Assembly (NCBI GenBank): GCA_036939975.1
Contig: JALLPB010000026.1
Span: forward strand, 1-34,183
Length of the DNA: 34,183 nucleotides
Direction: 5' to 3'
Source of the DNA: Cyclostephanos tholiformis
Lineage: Eukaryota; Bacillariophyta; Thalassiosirophyceae; Thalassiosirales; Thalassiosiraceae
A program made the translations under genes and the position numbers. Under the pieces are notes generated by a model. That model had not been told where the DNA came from. It saw only the letters and a list, made by a program, of their open reading frames with translations, and made no database searches. How positions within the stretch are numbered: the stretch's first letter is position 1; every line of letters begins with the position of its first letter. Below, piece after piece: positions 19,995 through 28,471 of this stretch.

Positions 19995-20288
19995 ATGAAA
20001 GTCCATCTCTACAACAAGAGCGGCATCAGTCACAGCCGTTCTCTCGAACGAATCAATACCAGAGTCAGCAGGCGCCCTGCCTACAGCACTGGCGAGAAGC
20101 TCAAGATCCTTCGCGTTATCAAGAAAATGGTCGAAGAAGACGCCCTCACCTACAGCGAGGCATCGTCTGCCTTGGGCCTCGACAATTCCATGATTTCGCC
20201 GATCCCATCAACAAGGGCGCGGCGCCGTTCGGCATCGGTGCCGTACAGCACATCGAATCACTGGTGCTCGTCGACGAATTCATCGTGA
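19995..20288 (+). CDS. Short protein with CENP-B/psq-like helix-turn-helix start, probably a remnant
   Basis: An ATG in a good context (AACAAACATGAAAG) opens 97 codons. Residues 27-68 (RRPAYSTGEKLKILRVIKKM, then LTYSEASSALGLDNSMIS) resemble the N-terminal helix-turn-helix of CENP-B/pogo-type transposases and related DNA-binding proteins. After this, the expected W-R helix is missing and the frame turns into Ser/Arg low complexity. In another frame about 20170-20430 stays open, with FADPINKGAAPFGIGAVQHI and VNHGIDVMSDNDVNSNLIEA. That suggests a frameshift or missing exon structure. No transposase catalytic domain follows, and I cannot name the downstream part. A further 93-codon Asp-rich frame (20355-20636) has no recognisable domain. 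Confidence 0.35.
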   Translation: MKVHLYNKSGISHSRSLERINTRVSRRPAYSTGEKLKILRVIKKMVEEDALTYSEASSALGLDNSMISPIPSTRARRRSASVPYSTSNHWCSSTNSS

Positions 20289-20639
20289 ATCACGGAATCG
20301 ACGTGATGAGCGACAACGACGTGAATTCGAATTTGATCGAGGCGCAGGGGGGCGTTGGCGTCGTGGCTACGGGAGGTGGAAATCGCGCCCCGGGAGGAGA
20401 TGGCGTCGTCGATGATGACGACGACGGATGAGGAGGGAGGGGAGGGGATGGGCGAAGACAACGATGATGACAACGATAATGTTGGCCAACGGCGACAACC
20501 AAAACGACGACCGCTCTACTACAACGGTAACATGGCGAGGGTGGTTCTGATGTGCTACAACGCCGTGGATGGTACGAGGGACGCCGGGTCCGATTCGAGG
20601 CTCTTGAGGGCCATGTCTCAGGGACGGAAGGAGTAATGA

Positions 20640-21393
20640 GGCTCTCTTAATATGCTCTATGCATATCAATCGTGCACCCATCGATCGAAAGGAGGAAGCC
20701 CGAAATTGGGACGGCGATTTCACGATTCTCGGGGTCGTTCAGATGCGAGGTGTAGTCGTCTCATCGAGGGCAATTCGCCGAATGAAGATCGAGTAAGCGG
20801 GGATCTATTCGTGGTGCAAAATTAAAGATCGCTCTCTACACACGATCGATGCCACGAACAATCGATGGCGATGTAGCTGAGTGAGATTGTAAAGATAGAT
20901 AATGCACGAAGGAATAAGAATATAGCGACGAAGTTATGAATTGAAATCTGGACTTGTTCTGTTTCCTCACAAGTCGTGGCGTACTATTACTAATCGAGTC
21001 AATTATTTATCGAATGAGAATGACACTGGTCCGATTCATAAACGATTTTACAAAAGATGCCGTACATCGTCTCGCTTTCTTTGGTTCCATCATATATTTC
21101 AGTATGGCGGCACCTGCAATCATGGGGCTGACAAAATGCCAGATTGACGTATATCGTACGCGGTCCCGTCCACTGCATCGATTATAGACGCTAATCGATA
21201 GATTGTGATTCCCACGGCGCGCAAAGGCGAATCGATACAATGTTTTTACATTTTGATGATGACACCGTAATCGGCCTTGAAAGGAATATCGTCGAACACG
21301 AATCCGGACTTTGCACCCCCACGCCTCTCATCCACGCACCACCACACATCAACACACATAGACACCCCCACACATTAGATACATCGTCGAATT
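20640..21393. other. 750-base spacer without a recognisable gene
   Basis: Short open frames on both strands overlap here without consistent coding character. Near 21320-21375 there is a CA-rich microsatellite-like stretch. I see no RNA gene. Confidence 0.35.
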
Positions 21394-21966
21394 TTACTTC
21401 TTGTTGGCATTCTGATTGAACGAGATGGAATATCCTCCGGTATTCGGATCCTGTACCGCGTTGAAGTTGTCCAAACTCAGTCCAAAGTTACCAAGGAAAC
21501 TATTACCGAGATCCTTGAGCTTGCCTATAGTTTCCTCCTTCAATTTTTCCATCCTCCTCTCCTCGATCTTGATTAACCTATCAACGTTCTTACGACTAGC
21601 GACGTTGCTAGGTTCCAATCGATATGCCATCCACGCATCCTGCAATGCCAATTCGGTATTCTCGATGCGTTCGTACGCGGTGCATCGTCTCGCGTACGGT
21701 TTCGCATACGTCGGGTCGTACAATATCGCCATTGTGCAATCGTCGACGCATTCTCCGTATCGGCCGAGGTTCAACAGACAAGCCGCGCGGTTGGCGTGGT
21801 ACACGGCGAGCTTACTGCCGTACAAGTGTCGCGGCGGCACGAATGACGATCCCCCCCCCCCTCCTCGTCCTCGTCGTCGTCGTCGTCCGTCCCACCGCCC
21901 TTCCCCCCCCTCCTCCTCCTCCTCCTCCTCCTCCTCCCCCGTCCACGTTCGTTTTCTTGTCGTATT
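21394..21966 (-). CDS. TTC1-like TPR protein, C-terminal part
   Basis: From 21840 down the frame matches the C-terminal half of TTC1, a TPR co-chaperone-type protein: LAVYHANRAACLLNLGRYGE and CVDDCTMAILYDPTYAKPYA are TPR helices, followed by IENTELALQDAWMAYRLEPS. The conserved tail is EETIGKLKDLGNSFLGNFGL, then SLDNFNAVQDPNTGGYSISF. The upstream part is damaged. An 11-C run at 21851-21861 puts the TPR frame into Arg/Gly-rich sequence, while a neighbouring frame there would read the acidic insert DDDDDEDEE, so a one-base length error or mutation is likely. An in-frame stop lies at 21969-21967, and the first TPR is not found before the ambiguous base at 22134. The gene is therefore incomplete in this assembly. 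Confidence 0.75.
   Translation of the reverse strand, partial: NTTRKRTWTGEEEEEEEEEGGEGRWDGRRRRRGRGGGGGSSFVPPRHLYGSKLAVYHANRAACLLNLGRYGECVDDCTMAILYDPTYAKPYARRCTAYERIENTELALQDAWMAYRLEPSNVASRKNVDRLIKIEERRMEKLKEETIGKLKDLGNSFLGNFGLSLDNFNAVQDPNTGGYSISFNQNANKK
21850..21945. repeat. Poly-C, GTC and TCC low-complexity tracts
   Basis: An 11-C run, a (TCG/GTC)n tract, an 8-C run and a (TCC)n tract follow one another. Such tracts are prone to length errors in sequencing and to slippage, which bears on the apparent frameshift in the TPR gene. Confidence 0.9.
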
Positions 21967-22133
21967 TTACGCCGCCGTCGTTCCTAGTAGTCGACCCGCC
22001 TCGTCTCCTCTTCTCCATCTCCCTCCGATGCCTAACCGCCATCCTCTCCCGGTCCATCCCCCCCTTCCTCGGTTGGTGGCGGCGCAGTCCCCGCACTCCC
22101 ACGCGACCTGGCGGAGCGGGGATGGCATTTTGA

Positions 22134-22134
22134 N
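22134..22134. other. Single ambiguous base at a probable assembly join
   Basis: The only N of the window. The sequence on its left is GC-rich, belongs to the TPR-gene side and has no counterpart in the left duplication copy. The sequence on its right begins the 22135-23073 duplication copy at the very next base. Confidence 0.85.
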
Positions 22135-22204
22135 AAACGTGCGAGAAGGGGCAGGCAAATTACGAAAAGTCATTCATTTTTCATCACAGCTTAGATCCGA
22201 ATAA
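22135..22204 (+). pseudogene. Last codons of a glycosyltransferase copy
   Basis: The plus strand reads NVREGAGKLRKVIHFSSQLR then SE and a stop, the same end as the glycosyltransferase at 1358-2101 with one change (Phe to Leu). Everything upstream is lost at the ambiguous base. A complete gene may lie on the contig that truly precedes this point. Confidence 0.7.
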
Positions 22205-23073
22205 CAATGAAGGCGGCGAGAAAAAGACCAAATGGTGATATTCTATGTCGATGAAGAATCAATTTTAGATGACAAGATAATCTAACACTTAATGCCACAC
22301 TTTCTTTCTCCTACCAACATTTTTTGAAAATTTTAAGATCGCATGGACTAGGATGGAGCACTAATTACTGTTGCGCCGCCTCCTGTCTCCTTTGTATTTT
22401 GCTGTACGTTGCAAATCGTTAGTAAGCGGCTGATTCCCTCCTTCTTGCACTCGCGTGCAGTCTTGCCAGGCAGCTGCGACGCGATCTTCTCCCACACAGT
22501 CGTCTGCCTGAGCAAGCTTGGGCACCTCTGGTCGGTATTACAATCCCCATCGATTTCACTCAAGCAAGTCAAATCGGTGCAGAACTTCAACAGAAGCGAG
22601 TCGAGCAAGACGAGCTCCTGAAATGACCATGCCGTGTCGTCATTAATTGCTGAGTTCCGTCCCCCCCGGCTTTGATAGCCGTTCATCAAAAGCAAACCAG
22701 CGCGGCTTTTTTCGTCCTTATCCTGGACCAGCGCTTTGAAATAGGAATATGCATACACCTTCACATCCCGTTCCGTGGAGTTCAATTCCGATGCCATGTC
22801 CTTCCATGCCCCGGGGGAGGATCCGTGCCTTTCGAGGGCGGATGTGAACTTCAAGTGCCAGGCGGATTTCGGATGCTCCCGTGACAGGTATTTTTTGTCA
22901 AAGAGCACCACGCCACGTTTTCCCCCCTTCGTTTGTTCGTTAAAGGCTCCCTCCGGCGGGTACTTCAATCCTGAATGTCGATGCACCCGCGAGTTTTCTC
23001 CCGAACTCATAGCACCTTCGGCAACTTTGTTGATTATTCGCGGAGGGTCGTCCAAGCCATCGCGCCCTCCATC
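22135..23073. repeat. Segmental duplication, right (intact) copy
   Basis: Counterpart of 2032-2974 in the same orientation. It starts at the base after the ambiguous position and ends inside the Myb/SANT gene. It lacks the frameshift and the stop seen in the left copy. Confidence 0.9.
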
Positions 23074-23295
23074 GACGCCACCTGCATTTTTCTCGTCATC
23101 CGCGATAGCAAAATCGGAGGTTCGCGAGGGTGCAGTCCTGTAGTACTCGGGTATTTCCACATAAACACGGGATAATGAGCGTCGCGCGTTTTTGCTCCCT
23201 GATTTTGTCGCCGCACCATTTGATGTCGATGGGGATCTCTTAAGCCATCGATCCCTTCCGTGCGAACGATCCCCCCAGGACAGTTGACCTTCCAT
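22348..23295 (-). CDS. Two-Myb/SANT-domain protein
   Basis: A 315-residue protein starting at the ATG at 23295 (MEGQLSWGDRSHG). The first 110 residues are basic, then Ser/Asp-rich and disordered. A first Myb/SANT-like domain is SAWHLKFTSALERHGSSPGA then WKDMASELNSTERDVKVYAY and SYFKAL. The YAYSYF helix end is like the SHAQKYF helix of one-repeat Myb factors. A second SANT-type domain is AWSFQELVLLDSLLLKF then TVWEKIASQLPGKTARECKK, with the Trp spacing of Myb repeats. It is likely a chromatin or DNA-binding protein in the nucleus; target unknown. It is divergent from DCP2 with 181 bases between start codons. The left-end copy is a pseudogene. Confidence 0.75.
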   Translation of the reverse strand: MEGQLSWGDRSHGRDRWLKRSPSTSNGAATKSGSKNARRSLSRVYVEIPEYYRTAPSRTSDFAIADDEKNAGGVDGGRDGLDDPPRIINKVAEGAMSSGENSRVHRHSGLKYPPEGAFNEQTKGGKRGVVLFDKKYLSREHPKSAWHLKFTSALERHGSSPGAWKDMASELNSTERDVKVYAYSYFKALVQDKDEKSRAGLLLMNGYQSRGGRNSAINDDTAWSFQELVLLDSLLLKFCTDLTCLSEIDGDCNTDQRCPSLLRQTTVWEKIASQLPGKTARECKKEGISRLLTICNVQQNTKETGGGATVISAPS

Positions 23296-23476
23296 ATTTT
23301 CAGCGAGGGATGTGGAAAGAGGATGGAGGATTCGTCGCAATAGGCGGGTCTGTGATGAGCACGCCTCCTGTAGTACTACCTACCCACTACTAGGTATTAC
23401 TTTTTTATGTGAGTCGTGTCCGCCCCTCGCCCCAATTATTATTTTTGTCCGCAAAAACCAGTATATCAAAAAAACG
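23296..23476. promoter_or_regulatory. Shared spacer of the Myb/SANT and DCP2 genes
   Basis: Only 181 bases separate the two start codons, so the promoters are shared or overlapping. It contains TAGTACTACCTACCCACTAC then TAGGTA at 23371-23396, the same word family found before other genes of this window. Confidence 0.5.
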
Positions 23477-25960
23477 ATGGCATCGACGACGGACGACGAA
23501 GACGCCAAGGTTCACAGCAACAATGCGGCCTACGAGGATGCGATGGACGACGTTCACACGCGCTTCATCCTCAATCTGCCCGACGAGGAGCTCCAGTCTG
23601 CCCCCCGAATTTTCTTCCAGCTCGAGCAGGCTTGGTGGTTCTACGACGATTTCATATGCGACGGCGCCGCGGCCGCGGCCGCCTCGACCGCGGAATTGGA
23701 CGGAGGGGAGGACGAGGATAACGGGGGGGGGAGGAACGGTATGAAGAAGAAAAATAATAAGAAGAAGAAGAACGGAGACGAGCAGTCGGGGGAGTCACTA
23801 CCCCGATTCAAGAACGTCCGCGCCTTCGCCCTCGCCATGTTCCGCCTCTCCCCCCTATTGCGTCCGATGATGCCTCGTTTCGACGAGATGTACGACGAGT
23901 TCAGCGAATACAAGAGGTCGATATCCACCTACGGAACTATACTATTGAACGCCGATGCTACGAAGGTGGTATTGTGTCGGGCGTGGAAAAGTAAATCCTG
24001 GACGCTCCCGGGGGGGAAGGTGAACCAGAACGAATGCGGTAGATTAGCCGCCGCGAGGGAGACGTACGAGGAGACGGGTTTCGATCCGATGTGCGAGAGG
24101 GGGATATGCTCCCTCCTACCAGGGAGGGGAGATGGCCGACAAGGCCCGACCGACAACGAGACTCCCACTTTGGCGCCCGATCATCGCGACGATAACGACC
24201 CCGTCGACTCGTCGTCGTCGCGGCCGCGTAGGACGTGGGGACCCCTCCTTGATACCGACAAGCTTCGGTACACCGAATCGGATACCAACAAGCACAGGAC
24301 GGCATACGTATGCCGTGGCGTGCCGGAGGACTTCCCGTTCGAGCCGGTGGCGAGGAAGGAGGTATCCGAGGTCGCGTGGCACGCCCTTACGTCGTTGCCG
24401 AAGCAGACCTTCGCCGTCATACCCTTCATGGGACAGCTGAAGAGGTGGATACGCGATGACAATAATCGGAGGCGCGACATCGTCGTGGACGAGGGGGGAG
24501 AAGGGGGGGTGAGCGGTGGCAGCGATGTGGCCAAGTCGAGGAGCGGCAGCATTCCGGGGGGGGGGTCGCGGCACCAGTCTGCCGGTACACCGTCGCGAAG
24601 ACGGGATGTCTCTCGCGGCGGTAGCGGGAAGCCGCGCATGTCTGACGATTTTGGACTCACTCCCTTCTTTTCCGACGATGGTTGCACGCTCTGGGACTTG
24701 GATTCGGCGGCGTCGGGCGGCAAAAGGACCAACGAAGAAGGCGGCGGTCCAGCGGTCCCGACCACCAACGCCAGGGATAGGCAACGGGATGGATCCCGGG
24801 GGAAGAAGCATCGCGGTGGAAGGCCCAGCGTGAGCGGGGAATCCCGCGCCAGCTCGCGCGCCTCGTCTCGCGGTGGCAGTGGCAGCGCCGTCGGACGTGA
24901 GCTGTCGGCCACGGATCCGCTAGTGCTGTCGGCTCTGGCGTCGCCAGGCGAGTCGAACCGCTGGACGGAGGACGAGATGTTTTCCACCAACGAGCTGCTG
25001 CTTGGTCGCAAGATCACGTACGACGGCAACCCTCATGACTTTGCTGAAAAGGGGTTCGACGTCGCGGGCGAGGGACGCGTCGATCCGCACGCCTTCAGGG
25101 TGGTTGGAGGTACGTTCATGAATTCCACTGCGGGGGGGATGCTGAGTGCTCCACCGGAGACGTCGAGATTGCAGCCGTTGATGAACTCTCGTCAGAGGTC
25201 TATAAGCGACGTTAGTGGATTGAGCACCGATGGCGGCGGTGATTATAATGGTGGCATGGAATTGACGCCATTCTTCACGGATGACGGCAGGGCCCCATGG
25301 GAGGAAACCCATGCTGTGGGATCGGATCTGACGAGGGCGACCGACTGCGACGACCAGTATGTATCGACATCACCCGTTTGTAGTTCAACGTTTTCGAGAA
25401 AGAACAACTCCAAGGGATTGGCGCTCCTGAATAGGTTACGTCAGGGTGGATCTGCTTGTCAAGAGGTGGAACAAATTGTCCCATCGTCGTTCACCCCCAA
25501 TCAAGATAGAAGAACCATTGCCGCCACTGACAACAACAGCGAAACGGAGAATGCCGCGGACATTCTGAGCAGTGAGATGGCCCTCGCGGGCAGTCTTGCC
25601 ACCCTTGATGATCTTTTCATGACCGACAGGGAAATCACGGCCAGATCTCAGAAGGAAAAACTTGCCATATTATCGCCATCCATACCTTGTGAACAGCCGG
25701 CAGCGACGATTCCAGTACCACAGAGGGAAGCACGGAAGTCAACACCTCGGCAATTAAGTGACAGCCACCAACTCATTGATCACATGGCATGGATGAGGTT
25801 GTGGGCGCAGCAACTACCGCAGTGTCAGTCGACGAGCATATTCGGTGATTTTCGTTTGGATGTCAAAGCTATTATGAATGCCATGTCAACGGAAACGCGG
25901 GGTAAGTCTGGTGTTAAAGCACATGAAGCGTTAGTCCATACTCTCGCTAGCATTACATGA
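23477..25960 (+). CDS. DCP2: mRNA decapping enzyme DCP2 with a long disordered tail
   Basis: An 827-residue protein that removes the 5' cap from mRNA in the cytoplasm. The Dcp2 N-terminal domain is at 28-61 (RFILNLPDEELQSAPRIFFQ, then AWWFYDDF) and, after a Glu/Lys/Asn-rich insert, at 109-149. The Nudix domain starts GTILLN; its box is complete at 180-202 (GKVNQNECGRLAAARETYEE then TGF), with catalytic Glu in REx2EE. A Box B-like RKEVSEVAWHALTSLP follows. A loop of about 50 residues is inserted between box and strand. Beyond about 330 the tail is Ser/Gly/Arg-rich, with two copies of a 13-residue motif LTPFF[ST]DDGxxxW (394-406 and 596-608) and a C-terminal helix-like end. The start ATG lies directly upstream of the conserved domain. 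No intron. Confidence 0.92.
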   Translation: MASTTDDEDAKVHSNNAAYEDAMDDVHTRFILNLPDEELQSAPRIFFQLEQAWWFYDDFICDGAAAAAASTAELDGGEDEDNGGGRNGMKKKNNKKKKNGDEQSGESLPRFKNVRAFALAMFRLSPLLRPMMPRFDEMYDEFSEYKRSISTYGTILLNADATKVVLCRAWKSKSWTLPGGKVNQNECGRLAAARETYEETGFDPMCERGICSLLPGRGDGRQGPTDNETPTLAPDHRDDNDPVDSSSSRPRRTWGPLLDTDKLRYTESDTNKHRTAYVCRGVPEDFPFEPVARKEVSEVAWHALTSLPKQTFAVIPFMGQLKRWIRDDNNRRRDIVVDEGGEGGVSGGSDVAKSRSGSIPGGGSRHQSAGTPSRRRDVSRGGSGKPRMSDDFGLTPFFSDDGCTLWDLDSAASGGKRTNEEGGGPAVPTTNARDRQRDGSRGKKHRGGRPSVSGESRASSRASSRGGSGSAVGRELSATDPLVLSALASPGESNRWTEDEMFSTNELLLGRKITYDGNPHDFAEKGFDVAGEGRVDPHAFRVVGGTFMNSTAGGMLSAPPETSRLQPLMNSRQRSISDVSGLSTDGGGDYNGGMELTPFFTDDGRAPWEETHAVGSDLTRATDCDDQYVSTSPVCSSTFSRKNNSKGLALLNRLRQGGSACQEVEQIVPSSFTPNQDRRTIAATDNNSETENAADILSSEMALAGSLATLDDLFMTDREITARSQKEKLAILSPSIPCEQPAATIPVPQREARKSTPRQLSDSHQLIDHMAWMRLWAQQLPQCQSTSIFGDFRLDVKAIMNAMSTETRGKSGVKAHEALVHTLASIT

Positions 25961-26214
25961 ATGCTTCGTTCAAGGGTGACGCGGCAAGTTACCGTCACAT
26001 GCTCTAAAAAAATGTCAGTGAACCATATAGAGCGTGAAACTAGGACAGGTGAAGCTATTTTGTCAGGTGAGGCTCACGTGTGAGGCACCAAGGAGCAAAT
26101 GTCCCTTAATGTCGAAAGACAGTTTTGTCTTGTTGAATGTGCCAACCATGACGAAAGGTTGGTCATAATATGAATTAATGATGTCGTACAACCGAGGAAT
26201 ATGTTTCATGTCTG
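25961..26214. other. Spacer between the convergent DCP2 and EEP genes
   Basis: Holds the two 3' ends. Two small hairpins are visible: AAGAC-AGTTTT-GTCTT at 26115-26131 and CCAACC-(9 bases)-GGTTGG at 26142-26162. No gene. Confidence 0.4.
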
Positions 26215-27765
26215 TCAGTAAACGAATTTAGCAGCTATTAACAAATGGTCTGATGGATATCGGAACCCAGGGAAACGGTCATTCTCCACTTCACTATCGT
26301 TTGGAACAGATAAGTAGTGCGTGCAATGTAGCCCTTCTCCCCCCTTTTCGCCAACTGTCGAGCGAGATGCATAAAAAATGTAATCGATAATTCGTCGGCT
26401 TATTTCATCTCCTCTGATCTTCCAAGAAGTGTATAGACTATTTTCTCGCGAGGAGTCCGTGTCTTGTAGAGGATATGCCGACTGAAACAGCCATTTTGCG
26501 CAGTTGGTTGACCTCCCCTCTTGCGAAAGGATGCATCTAACGGATGTATCATTCGATTCAGAGTTGAAATCCCCAACAATTAATATGCCAACGTCTGACC
26601 GACCCTGTTTAACGAGTTCGGATGCCATTTTTTCAGTGCGTTGCCTCAATTCCGTAGCTTGTGCTTCCCGTATTCGCTCGTTATGAAGGCCTTTCTTCGC
26701 CTTGAGGTGCGTCGCTGCTACCACAAGACATTTATCGCTGTCTTTTAGTTGAAGTGGGACGATCACGTAAACTTGGTTGCGAAGGTTGCTGATATTTATT
26801 TCGTCGTGATCGCAATCTTGCAACTTTCCATCGAAAGAGCCCCTCTCGATCCAAGTAACAATGTCGTCTGCGTCATGATTTTCCAAACTAGAGGGCCGAG
26901 CGATAGTCTGAAACTTATCGGGGTTCCAAAACAATGCAACCCCATCGGAGTACCAACCCAACGGAATGCAGGGGCTGTGCGGTTTTGGTTGGAACACTCC
27001 GTGGTAGCCATTGATAAAATGAAATCGTTCAGTGGTCCGATCCTCCTCCGTAACATCGACATCATTCAGTAGAAGCGGTCGAAAGAAGGAGTTGTACTCG
27101 TCGACTTCCTCCAGGGCCAGTATGTCGTAGGCCGGTCGCGACCAATGGTGGGCCGTGGCGCCGCTGTCGCCATCGATGCCATCGCGCAGGCCGCCTCCCA
27201 GCAAGACATGCAGCAGCCTCCATTTGCGCACGTCGAAGTCCAAGACGATCTCCGGACTACGAACGCTCGAGAATCCGCCGTAGATTTCGAATGGCTCCGC
27301 GAGATCCTCCCTCGCAAATGGCGCGGGGAAGAGATCGGCCGGCCCAGAGGACAGGCCCCTGGCGAGAGTATTGAACGTCGCAACCGTGAAGGAGAATTTA
27401 CCATCGTCGACCTTCGCGGGATCGGAGATGGCACTTTTTCCCCACTGGCGCGAGGGAGTCTTATTCTCCACCCAAAAGCGGGGATAGAGTCCGACGACAT
27501 CGTCGATCTTGTCGATTTCACATACCCCCGACGAATGAATGCCGGCGGCACGCGCCAACTTATCCTGCGCCATCCTGAGTTTATCCCACACGATAGCAGT
27601 TTTACGATCCCTATCGTCGTCGTTGGCCGACGACGGAACGTCGGCATCCACGTAATCGTGCATCCGAACGAAGCACGGATATTTGGCTGGGTTGGCGATG
27701 ACGGCAGGGCTCGCGCATGCTTCGTTGCCGAATCTATCAAGGAGCCCTTGGATTGGGTGCGTCAT
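26215..27765 (-). CDS. Nocturnin/CCR4-like EEP-family phosphatase or deadenylase
   Basis: A 516-residue protein of the endonuclease/exonuclease/phosphatase fold. Catalytic landmarks appear in order: ATFNTLARGL (Asn132), DILALEEVDEY (metal Glu near 220), GVFQPKPHSPC then DGVALFW, ATHLKAKKG (His353), LIVGDFNSESND (Asp399, Asn401) and the final PSDHLLIAAKF. The KPHSPC and DGVALFW blocks are closest to nocturnin, an NADP(H) 2'-phosphatase once thought to be a deadenylase; CCR4 or Angel-type activity cannot be excluded. The N-terminal 120 residues do not match the fold and show no clear targeting signal. No intron. It is convergent with DCP2. Confidence 0.82.
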   Translation of the reverse strand: MTHPIQGLLDRFGNEACASPAVIANPAKYPCFVRMHDYVDADVPSSANDDDRDRKTAIVWDKLRMAQDKLARAAGIHSSGVCEIDKIDDVVGLYPRFWVENKTPSRQWGKSAISDPAKVDDGKFSFTVATFNTLARGLSSGPADLFPAPFAREDLAEPFEIYGGFSSVRSPEIVLDFDVRKWRLLHVLLGGGLRDGIDGDSGATAHHWSRPAYDILALEEVDEYNSFFRPLLLNDVDVTEEDRTTERFHFINGYHGVFQPKPHSPCIPLGWYSDGVALFWNPDKFQTIARPSSLENHDADDIVTWIERGSFDGKLQDCDHDEINISNLRNQVYVIVPLQLKDSDKCLVVAATHLKAKKGLHNERIREAQATELRQRTEKMASELVKQGRSDVGILIVGDFNSESNDTSVRCILSQEGRSTNCAKWLFQSAYPLQDTDSSRENSLYTSWKIRGDEISRRIIDYIFYASRSTVGEKGGEGLHCTHYLSVPNDSEVENDRFPGFRYPSDHLLIAAKFVY

Positions 27766-28285
27766 ACTGTGTGAGATTCTCGGGGTTCGGATTCAGGATT
27801 CAGGAATGGAGGAGGAGTAGGCTACCTGTTCCACCCCAAAACTGATTCTGTGTAGGAAGATCGAGTTGGCCATCACCACCCTCCTGCACTCTCTGCGCTC
27901 TTCTCCTCCAGTACGTTGAATGGCACACGCCAGGTGGAAAGGGAACCAATGGAGCGTGCAAGCTTATGTTCGTGGCTCCAGCTTCATAGTGGCAACAAAT
28001 CCAATAACGATTCTTTGTTGTGCTGGTATGATGATACACACACTCTACCATAGAGAGTATGGTAGGTACTACTAAAGTACCTAGTACTTTTTCTTATCTA
28101 CTATAACTAGCGATTCCGCTAAAATGTTGGCTAAAGGGGGCTTGCCCGTCAAGCAAGTACGATGCTGCCCCTCTAAAATCCTCAAGTAGTATGCTCCACA
28201 AAATTCAACGGTCAAAATAAATGAAAGGTAAATGGCCAATTTCGACGGGGTAGATTGAATAAAAGGAGGACAAGATAAAAAAGGG
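27766..28285. promoter_or_regulatory. Divergent spacer between the EEP and UVR-protein genes
   Basis: 520 bases between two start codons, with no convincing coding frame. GGTAGGTACTACTAAAGTAC then CTAGTAC at 28061-28087 is the fourth occurrence of the TACCTA/TACTACTA word cluster in a promoter position, about 200 bases before the rightward start. Confidence 0.4.
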
Positions 28286-28437
28286 ATGTTTGGCGGACTA
28301 TCGATAAAGGGCGAATTCAAGGAGGCTCCTCCTCCCCCGTCCTCCTCCTTCATCTCGTCCTCGTCTTCCTCGACGAGCGCAGTCGTCGGCAGCGGGTTTT
28401 CGTTCCTCCAATCCACCGGCGGCGGTCCGGATGTGGG

Positions 28438-28471
<34 letters not shown>

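Noticed and set aside
21841..22133. Arg/Pro/Ser-rich plus-strand frame before the ambiguous base
   Set aside because: It arises from C-rich low-complexity sequence opposite the damaged TTC1-like gene and joins the glycosyltransferase tail only through the N.
24181..25029. 282-codon minus-strand frame inside DCP2
   Set aside because: Antisense shadow of the low-complexity DCP2 tail; no domain, while the sense frame is a clear decapping enzyme.
27145..27774. 209-codon plus-strand frame opposite the EEP gene
   Set aside because: Overlaps the N-terminal part of the EEP-family enzyme on the other strand and shows no recognisable protein features.
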